The translations under genes were made by a program, and so were the position numbers. A stretch of 64,000 nucleotides of DNA, from contig CM062296.1 of NCBI GenBank assembly GCA_031216915.1, positions 792,252,823 through 792,316,822 of the forward strand, written 5' to 3'. Source of the stretch: Pictodentalium vernedei. Lineage: Eukaryota; Mollusca; Scaphopoda; Dentaliida; Dentaliidae. This document shows positions 56,770-64,000 of this stretch, piece after piece. The notes beneath the pieces are model-generated. The model searched no databases. It was not told the DNA's origin and worked only from the letters and a program-made list of their open reading frames with translations. Within the stretch, counting starts at the first letter, position 1; the number at the start of each line of letters is the position of its first letter.

Positions 56770-57530
56770 CTCTTTTTTTCGTTTTTGTTAGTGTCGCCCG
56801 ATACTCATGCTGGGTAAGGAAGTAAACTATTTTAAAAAGAGGTATTCCTCATTATGTGGCTTAGATTTAATGGGCAGGTGCGAGGGGTGCAGAATATTAT
56901 TTCGTAGGACTATTTTCGTCTAATGTTGACTGTAAATTACAACCAAACAAATTCATTTGCAGACTAGCAAGCCGTGTCGCAACGAGAAACTGAGACTATA
57001 ACATATCCGACAAAAATTAGTGATGAGAAGTATCACCAAGTGCCCATTGTGTCACGTGGTGAAGCTTTGAATTAATAATTTCCGTCGGATATTTTGGTTC
57101 TTGCCTCCGCACAAGACAACGCTATCCATATCCAGGGCCGTATTAGTCATAAAGCCGACTATGCTGAAGCCTAGGGGCTCGTAGGGACAGGGGGCCCGCC
57201 ATTTTTTTTTTTTTTTTTTTGGCTGAGGCACTGTTACCAGCGACTTGGGGCTCCAATGGTCAAAGGCACTTTGCGCCGTAGCGATACATATGTATTTGGA
57301 GACCCGCAAAATGGATATAGGTCTATGTACTGCGGCATAGGACGTGCCCTACCAGGGTCAGGCTGTCAGCTGTGGAGGGGGGGGGGGGGGGGGTGAAAGA
57401 TTGAAGTGCCGGAGGGGGCCCCGAAGAACCGCAAAGCATAGGGGCCCGGCAATGGGTTAATATGGCACTGTCCGTACCGTGGTTTCCGTATTTGCATAAG
57501 CTTTTTCATCTCATGTTTACTTTTCTATTT
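56770..57530. other. End of intron 2
   Basis: T run at about 57202-57220 and a run of 17 G at 57377-57393. A T-rich tract (TTTACTTTTCTATTTCAG) forms the acceptor of exon 3. Confidence 0.6.
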
Positions 57531-57533
57531 CAG

Positions 57534-57790
57534 GTTGCGTCAAGTATGGAAAAACCTTTCAAGCTTTCAAAAACCACGCAATATATGGCTATAATGAAGT
57601 AACAACAAAGGTCAAGGGAGTTGGTGAATGTGCCCGACTCTGCAGTGATGCATCTGGCTTCACGTGCGTCACTTTCGACTTCGAACCGTCAAACAAGAAA
57701 TGCTATCTACAGCCTGTGGATGCACTCGATACACCGACGTCTTATAAACCCGACAAACGTTATGATCATTACCAACGAAATTGCATTTAA
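57534..57790 (+). CDS. Secreted coiled-coil/EGF-like/PAN-domain protein, exon 3 (PAN/Apple domain)
   Basis: Terminal coding exon, acceptor TTCTATTTCAG|, entering in phase 1 as expected from exon 2. It encodes residues 218-302 and stops at TAA 57788. Six cysteines at 219, 250, 254, 262, 274 and 301, with GECARLCSDASGFTC and PSNKKCYL blocks and a closing NC, fit a PAN/Apple domain. That fold binds protein or carbohydrate in many secreted proteins. The domain spans nearly the whole exon and ends one residue before the stop, so the protein has no C-terminal anchor. The longer-looking frame at 57621-57980 is a shadow. Confidence 0.84.
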
Positions 57791-58165
57791 ACAATGTGGG
57801 TTTCTTTTTTTGTTCATAGTTACTAGTTTAACTTTTTATGCAAAAGGTGAATCACAGAGGTGCACAGCCATGACTGAGCAGCAAGGGCACTGGGAGCATC
57901 CTGAGGCAAGGGGTGGTGGTATCACAATTGCAATTGATTCTAGGTATGCACTAAGAGCGGAAATGGACAACGTATCGTAGATCGTAATATGACAATCAAT
58001 AGTGCTGACATAATATTTCGCCCCCAGAGTGGAACAAGGTGCTTTAGATTTGCAGATAGTACCTTGTTCTATTCAAGGAAAAACATTTATTACACGTCTT
58101 CCTATGTAATCCTCATCTACAACAACATTAAACCATGTGGAAAATAAACATCTGTTCCGCACATA
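57791..58165 (+). terminator. 3' UTR and polyadenylation signal of the PAN-domain gene
   Basis: AATAAA at 58143-58148, 353 bp after the stop codon. A D2 MITE starts at 58166, about 18 bp after the signal, so MITE sequence forms the downstream polyadenylation context. Confidence 0.6.
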
Positions 58166-58479
58166 CAGTTAAAACTAGAAGTCCTGTCACGAATAGTGCG
58201 CTTATCTGGGCTTAATTGCGCGTTGGAATTGCGCGCAATTGCCATATCGAATGGCATCCAAAGCACGACAGGTTCTCTTGGTTACTCATAGCAAACACAT
58301 GCAATGTTTCTGCCAATGGACCTCCGGGTTACCCGGAGGTCCATTGGCTGAAACATTGCTTGTGCACAGGCCATATGTACAGAATTTGATAGCTTTGCTT
58401 GGGCCATAACGCGTACATTAACGCGCATATCAACGTGCTATTTGTGCGCATTTCATGACAGGACTTCTAGTTTTAACTG
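58166..58479. mobile_element. Mariner-type foldback MITE (family D2), intact
   Basis: 314 bp between TA dinucleotides (58164-58165, 58480-58481). Termini are perfectly inverted: CAGTTAAAACTAGAAGTCCT and AGGACTTCTAGTTTTAACTG. The core (CCAATGGACCTCCGGGT then ACCCGGAGGTCCATTGG) and about 60 bp on one side (CATATGTACAGAATTTGATA) match family D1, but the outer parts do not. Confidence 0.94.
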
Positions 58480-58522
58480 TATTTGCCGAACGGAAATCGT
58501 TGACGGACTATTTTACTTGACT

Positions 58523-58718
58523 GCAAAATCCGTGTGAGGTAAATCACTCTCTCTTAGGGCCATGCCAGTCGGAATTTTCCAGGCAGAAAGAAATCTCAAA
58601 TTGGAACAAGCAGGGTATTCGCAAAATCCGTGTGAGGTAAATCACCCTCTCTTAGGGCCATGCCAGTCGGAAATTTCTGGATAGCAAAAAAACCCGAATT
58701 GAAACAAGCACGGTATTC
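58523..58718. repeat. Tandem duplication, 2 x 98 bp
   Basis: GCAAAATCCGTGTGAGGTAA begins copies at 58523 and 58621. Copies differ at about a dozen positions. Confidence 0.9.
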
Positions 58719-58999
58719 GAAATCGAACTGAATATCGGATCGAACGAAAAGGACAACTCTGTTTAATAGTGATAGGGTCATTTACTCCAGCATTTGCGTC
58801 ATCTCGGAAATATTCACAGTAATTTCCGGTCATTATTTCTGGAATCTACGCCTTCAGCAGAATATAATTCGTAACGGTTCCCACAGAGTTCCGTCCATTG
58901 CCCATTGCAGTTTATTCCCTAACCCATTTGATTTTGATGCATTAGCTCAAGCTCTCAAGCCACCAGTCGAATTGTATAGGGAATTCGGCGCTGTTATAA

Positions 59000-59260
59000 C
59001 ATGGAACCAATCAAGCCCTTACGTAGTCCATCGCTAGTAGTATGGCCTCAGTTGATATATTGTCGTGCAATACGCATCCTCGAAAACCGAAATGAGGCTA
59101 AGAGGTGTCGTAAATTAGACATCATTGAGGGATTGTCTCATGGCCCTCATGGTCTCATACGACAAAAAGGATTCTCCAAATGGTATCCTCAAAAGGTATC
59201 ATCAATTGATATATTGCAGTGTCAAAGGTATCCTCGAATACCGAAATGAGGACAAGAGTC
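59000..59260. repeat. Imperfect duplication
   Basis: CAGTTGATATATTGTCGTGC with ATCCTCGAAAACCGAAATG (about 59048-59095) recurs as CAATTGATATATTGCAGTGT with ATCCTCGAATACCGAAATG (about 59202-59248). No ORF of interest. Confidence 0.6.
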
Positions 59261-59411
59261 GTACGTGGGGTCACTCGTTCTAGCCATTGCTCTATAACTC
59301 ATTTGCTCGATGGGATTCGAGCCGTTCGAGAAATGACTTTCAAGTATTTGCTCGATAGCTTATAAGGGGAATTTGGTATGTCTCGGTGTGGCCCAGAAGG
59401 CCGGGCCAAAC

Positions 59412-59600
59412 ACGTAATAGTATCCATAACTATCTTCCGATAGATATCCTCAGATAAGTATCCTATAAAAGGTATCCTCGAAAGGTATCCTCGAATAATA
59501 CATTACGTAATAGTATCCATAACTATCTTCCGATAGATATCCTCAGATAAGTATCCTATAAAAGGTATCCTCGAAAGGTATCCTCGAATAATACATTACC
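59412..59600. repeat. Tandem duplication, 2 x 93 bp, near identical
   Basis: ACGTAATAGTATCCATAACT starts copies at about 59413 and 59506. Each contains short GGTATCCTCGAAA repeats. The near identity implies a recent event. Confidence 0.92.
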
Positions 59601-59604
59601 AGGC

Positions 59605-60845
59605 CATAGGTAGTCTCAAATACCCGTATGTGTCACATTGTGCATTTTCACATAAGCACACATCAGCACATCCAGCATGTGCCTATGTGCTACATGTAAT
59701 GTGCACACATGACAAAAACACATCCAGGGAAGTCGGAATACTTAAAAAGTATTTGGGGGAAGTCATAACATAGATTGTAGATACATAGGTAAAAACCGAT
59801 GATTCTGAAAGAATTCGAATTAGTACAACTTGTCGGGTTCTTTCGGGTAATTATATTTACTCTTATAAAATCAAACGCACCCTATAGCACTTCGTGCTAC
59901 TATTATAAGTAGGATTATTGGAGAATCGGCGGTAAATAAAGTCGTTTTTGGTGATTTGGAGGGATTGTCGGTTGTTTGTGAAAATTAGCTTTACTCTTGT
60001 ACGAAGGAACATACCATCCGAACGTATCCCCTTCTTGTTGGAGGCCTTTGGGTAACATAGTAACCACGTGCTACCATAGAAACCAAGATGGCTGTCTCCA
60101 GTATACAAAATGGACGACGGAAACACGTATCACCCTAACAACACGCGTAGTACATGCGCACTAACACCACGTATCATTATGGTGGTGACGTCGCAACATG
60201 GCCGCTACGCCGGTTGCCATGATAACACAACATGGCGCCACTGGATCACGTGACATGACCTCACATCCGGTGTCATCCACCGGGGTCATCCAATATATAC
60301 CTGAAATGTGCGAGACATACTACTATCGCCCATCTTTAGATTAAATTGTCTGTGGAATCAGGCGTGGCTCAAGGGTGGCCATTTGCCACTGGCCCCGACT
60401 TCAGGGGCCCCGCGGCTCAACATGGGGATCCACAAGCTAACAGGAGAGAGTAAGAGAGAGAGAGAGAGAGGGGGAGATTATCCGTGTGTATTTGTTGGAA
60501 TTTAATTTCGTGTATTGCAAATCGCCGACTGGTGTATCTTCGTGTACACATTGCATATGGGCCCCTGTTGAGTTCCGCGGAGCGCAGTGGGTCCCCACTC
60601 GAATAAAGGCGACGTCGAATCGTTATTTTCTACTTGTAATTCTTCAGTACATCGAATCGTTAAAGTAGAGGATTTTGTTCCTTTTCATACACAATTTTCA
60701 AACTTTTCCCCACCGGGCAGAATCATGGTCGGCGGAGTGCGTCTTGGGGCTCCTAAAGTGTTATGGCCACGGGCCCCATTAACTGGGATATTTCAGCTGG
60801 GTGGAATAGCGAACCGTAGTCCTACTTCATTGTAGTTCTCTTTTG
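59605..60845. other. Intergenic, no gene seen
   Basis: No convincing exon. A (GA)n stretch lies at about 60444-60470. Confidence 0.4.
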
Positions 60846-60851
60846 CGTACT

Positions 60852-61336
60852 TTATGTATGTATTGGTTTTTGGAGTCGATGAAGTCGATTTTTAAGCTGA
60901 CGTATAGTTGGATGGCGATCTGGTTGATGGGATGCTATGAACTCAGATGTTGGAATGCCCGAGTGGTCATCTTCTTCCTCTGCCCCCGAGCCGTGGCAAG
61001 ATTGGTCCAGGCAGGAAGGAGATCCAGGTTGGAATTGGGAGGGCGTCCATCTCCTCCTCCGCCTTCCGACCTCTCCGGCGAAGAGGGGTTGGCGTGGGGG
61101 GGGGGGGGGGGGTGGAAGTGATTCGACGGTTGTCTCCCTCTCCATTTCCTGTTTATTCGTCTCTGCCTTTCTCCTATCAAGCCAGGCCTCCAAGCGCCGA
61201 GCGTTCCTCCGCTTGGATGCTGGACTCTTCTTCTTTCTCTTCTTCTCTTAACCAGCCACATGGAGAGGACAAATGGTGTGGTGGTATCCTCCTCTGAGTT
61301 AAACTCCAGCGTCAGGTGGGCACTCTTGCCTTTCAT
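60852..61336 (-). CDS. Hypothetical proline- and charge-rich ORFs (low confidence)
   Basis: Two overlapping minus-strand frames (60935-61336, 133 codons; 60852-61193, 113 codons) are unusually open for this AT-rich window. Products contain EFNSEEDTTTPFVLSMW, basic RRRERRR and EAWLDRRKAETNK stretches and a poly-Pro from a run of 17 G. The style recalls the disordered N-terminal ORF of some retroelements, but I recognise no domain, and local GC richness alone could keep frames open. Both strands are open here, which weakens the case. Confidence 0.25.
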
Positions 61337-61512
61337 CTGGAGAGTCCAGTTGAGCGGTCAAGAGACACTCAGCGCTGACAACGCTTTCTTCAGTTTAATT
61401 GGAATTTTCGAATTATCCCAAGTGAGCAGTCAATAGGAATTGACACTTTGAATTCAAGGTGGAAATGATCATGTTATGTCGCGATGTTTTCAAGGCGAAT
61501 TAAATACTGATT

Positions 61513-61821
61513 GACTGGGATATCTAGGAGGCGCAGGCGGCAAGGCGAGAGGCCCGCGGTTCGAATTCCACTTGCGGCAACCGCGTTGTGTCCTTGGCAA
61601 AGACACTTCATCCCCATTGCTAACGTGGGGTCATGGTGGTGTTGTGTACTAAGGCGCGTACTGCACGTCGATGGTGTGCTTGTCTTCGACCAATGCTAAC
61701 TCTGATTGAGTGGAGATAGTAGGTTGGAGAGCCTGGCAGTTGCTCGCAATTGTTGTTCTCCCGTAAAACTGCCCGACACGAGGTTGTCGAAAGAGTCGAT
61801 AAGCCCCAATAAGTAAATAGA

Positions 61822-61883
<62 letters not shown>
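61513..61883 (+). repeat. tRNA-derived SINE, third copy
   Basis: B box GGTTCGAATTCC at about 61558, body TTGCGGCAACCGCGTTGTGT and AAGACACTTCATCCC, tail (AATA)n at 61812-61882. Flanks TGGGATATCT (about 61517) and TGGGATTATCT (about 61886) look like a decayed target duplication. Same family as 25139-25506. Confidence 0.85.
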
Positions 61884-61886
<3 letters not shown>

Positions 61887-62186
61887 GGGATTATCTATAA
61901 CAGGATCACAAAGAATATATGTAGGCCTATATCTTTGTGAGTGAAAGGACGTCACATAACAGCGACGGATTCTTCACAGATTTAGACTGGTGCCCAGAGA
62001 GCTTTGTCTTGACTGTCACAGTCGAGTTGTTTCTCGAAGCTCAACTCGGCGACAGACACGGGATTAACTCGCTAAAAACTTGCACCTATGAAACTAGTCC
62101 AAACATGGCCTGAAATACCTATTTAATTTTTTTTTTGTTTGAAACGCCCTTTGAAAGGATTCCCAAACCAAACAAGAAATTAAATA

Positions 62187-62332
62187 GAGAGTAATCGCTT
62201 GACTGGACTGGTTACGTGAAATAATTCATGAGAGGTGAGGGACGTTGTACAAACACGAGTGCGCGGATGCGCACGAGTGTTTTACAATATAGTCCCTCGC
62301 CTCACCAGTCCAGTCAAGCGATTACTCTGTTT
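62187..62332. mobile_element. Foldback MITE family A, copy 3
   Basis: GAGTAATCGCTTGACTGGAC at the left, GTCCAGTCAAGCGATTACTC at the right. Its left flank differs from copies 1 and 2, but its right flank (TTATTACTTTTCATTATTAA) is shared with them. Confidence 0.85.
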
Positions 62333-62363
62333 ATTACTTTTCATTATTAACGATAATTATATT

Positions 62364-62577
62364 ATTTAACCCTTTCCCAAACGTAACGACCAAAACCGGT
62401 CAACGCTATTCTTAAAAGTCGCCAACTAATTTTCATTATTTTTTCATTTTTTTGTCTTTAAAACATAGGTTATGACCCCTCATTGGAAAAAGCTCGTCGG
62501 GGGTCATAACCTATGTTTTTGAGAAAAACAATGAAAATAATAGTTATTCAAGAATTTTTTGTCAGGTGAAGGGTTAA
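62364..62577. mobile_element. piggyBac-like palindromic MITE (family B), decayed centre
   Basis: TTTAACCCTTTCCCAAACGT at the left, GTGAAGGGTTAAA at the right. The core reads TCATTGGAAAAAGCTCGTCGG then GGGTCATAACC, so the hairpin is partly lost. Confidence 0.8.
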
Positions 62578-62658
62578 AAAAAACAAAAAAACAATGAAGT
62601 CCCCCATTTCAACCACCGCAAAGCGTCTTCGTTTGCGCGCACGGATACATGACACAAT

Positions 62659-63217
62659 AGACCATTTCTACAAAGCGCCATCTTACATCCGGAACTCAAT
62701 TTGCCCCCACAAACCGGCTTTATTTATCAACATTACACACGCGTGTACTGAGCTTTTGATCGGCATTGAAAGCTTCATTTTTCGTCTCCGTTTTATCAAA
62801 TAAAATTCGACAATTTACCAAATTGGCGTTTGTTCTCATCCCAGAAGAGAACAATGATTGGAAGTTAGAAATCTGTGTATTTTGCGATATCATTTCTATA
62901 CTTATCATTTACGTGTTACAATCATTCACGTGCGTTCCGACCTTCATCACAACTCTCAAATACAATGTACCTTCGGCTTCTTTAAAGCTAAAATGTTTCG
63001 TTCGAAGAACGGTAGGCAAGCACACAATCGAATTTTGTTTCAAAAGAACGACATATATGACAAAAAATAATTATCAAGTGGAAAGAAACGATATCAATGC
63101 AGCGTTCAGTACAGTACAGCAGACATGGGTGCCATTTTTAGTAACAAATCTGAATGGCTGGTTTTGAGGGGGCATATCGAGTCGCGGATGTAAGATGGCG
63201 CTATGTAAAAATGTTCT
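62659..63217. mobile_element. TIR insertion of about 560 bp with empty site at 49880
   Basis: Inverted ends CCATTTCTACAAAGCGCCAT and CTTACATCCG face CGGATGTAAG and ATGGCGCTATGTAAAAATG. The flanks (GCACGGATACATGACACAAT before, TGTGAAGTTATCGTTTATAA after) are contiguous at about 49860-49915, where this insert is absent. It contains a 133-codon ORF (62766-63167) of unknown nature with a hydrophobic stretch (FCDIISILIIYVL) and no known domain. Confidence 0.85.
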
Positions 63218-63309
63218 GTTGTTGATTTCACAATTTACTTGTGAAGTTATCGTTTATAATCAAACCCGGACATCCCAGTCAATCACACTTTGGAAAGTAA
63301 TAAAATATG

Positions 63310-63650
63310 TCTTTAATGCCATGCTTGGACTACTAATATTCGATTTTTTGGTTCTGAAAACGAGAGCCAAACTGCAAAACCAATTGGAGATTTGTTTTGT
63401 TTTTCGAATGTTACCAGGACCAAATCTTTACGTACTGTTTAGTTGATAGAGAGTAGATTTCAATTATCCCTATATCTAATACGGCGAGAAAGTAAGAGCA
63501 CAATTATGTCGAATACGAAAGCGTACAATACGTCGGTAGCATCATTGTATTGAACCAATATTTTTCTAAACCCGCGAGGTATGTAAGAGAGTCCAACATT
63601 TACTCGGCGCTGTTCTGTGGTTCTCTCAGGGTACTCCAGCTTCCTCGCTC
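63310..63650. other. Intergenic, no gene seen
   Basis: AT-rich; no exon recognised. Confidence 0.4.
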
Positions 63651-63654
63651 ATAC

Positions 63655-63732
63655 AACTCGTCCCCTGGGTTCCAATGAGTGCTATGCGCCAGTAAGCACA
63701 TAGAACACATTGGACCTCAGGGGACGAACTGT
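63655..63732. repeat. Foldback family H, copy 2
   Basis: TCGTCCCCTGGGTTCCAATG, AGTGCTATGCGCCAGTAAGC, ACATAGAACACATTGGACCT, CAGGGGACGA: same hairpin as 45895-45965 with matching TCGTCCCC/GGGGACGA ends. Confidence 0.85.
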
Positions 63733-64000
63733 TTGACAAGATAAGACCTGGATGTTGAAAATGTTATTAGACCACAACAAACAACAAACAAGATCTGATG
63801 ACGATCTTTGCAAATATCTTGTTGCATAGGTTAAAATTTTGGGTTTTGCCTCCAAAAGATAACTCGTTCCAATGAATGTCCAATAGCTTTGTTTTGGGGC
63901 AATTGAAAATAAATCATAAAAAATGAATGGGGATTTCTGAATGGCGCTGATCTCATGTGGCTGTTACACTAGGTAGGGTTAACCCTATGGACGCTCACAG

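Noticed and set aside
57621-57980. 119-codon ORF overlapping the PAN exon
   Set aside because: It is the wrong frame of exon 3 running into the 3' UTR. The phase-1 frame from 57534 gives a cysteine-rich PAN domain and a stop in the expected place.
1-64000. CRISPR arrays, bacterial operons or ribosome binding sites
   Set aside because: The window is a metazoan nuclear sequence. The tandem arrays have no short repeat/unique spacer pattern and no associated genes.

Overview
This is a metazoan nuclear window. It has a split host gene with canonical GT/AG introns of 18 to 20 kb, and those introns are packed with animal-type transposons: DIRS, a Tc1-like element, hAT, an LTR element carrying a SCAN-like Gag, a CR1/L2-like LINE, tRNA-derived SINEs and many foldback MITEs. 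AT-rich spacer and about 20 long G or C homopolymers add to the picture. It fits a marine invertebrate (lophotrochozoan or invertebrate deuterostome). I cannot fix the phylum from sequence alone.

Host gene. Three exons on the + strand (about 19056-19578, 37906-38034, 57534-57790) join in phase 1 throughout. Together they encode a secreted protein of about 302 residues: signal peptide, coiled-coil stalk with three N-glycosylation sequons, a six-cysteine EGF-like module and a C-terminal PAN/Apple domain. A polyadenylation signal follows at 58143. This is the only convincing host gene seen. The rest is intergenic or intronic repeat.

Layout. 1-3640: two adjacent tandem arrays, both with a period of about 165-170 bp. 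3668-8735: a complete but inactivated DIRS element with inverted termini, internal complementary region, Gag-like ORF, RT/RNase H/methyltransferase-like ORF and tyrosine recombinase; a mariner-type foldback MITE sits inside its first ORF. 8.7-18.5 kb: foldback elements, a 433-bp tandem array and dispersed repeats. Intron 1 (19579-37905): two SINEs, piggyBac-like palindromic MITEs, a 1.8-kb TIR element, a Tc1-like element with flanking TA, and a decayed copy of a widespread invertebrate repeat protein whose motif order resembles FEN1/XPG nucleases. Intron 2 (38035-57533): a hAT remnant interrupted in its C-terminal dimerisation domain by a 6.9-kb LTR element that has Gag and protease but no RT or integrase, then a LINE 3' end and many palindromes. 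58-64 kb: MITEs, a SINE, short tandem duplications and a TIR insertion whose empty site is visible elsewhere in the window.

The clearest unusual theme is foldback DNA. At least a dozen families have long, near-perfect hairpin cores, with arms up to 55 nt around one central base. Some families share a core but have different termini, some share end motifs but have different cores, and one core appears expanded at its centre by a second hairpin. The FEN1-like repeat protein and the Gag-protease-only LTR element with an in-frame UAG are the next most interesting items.
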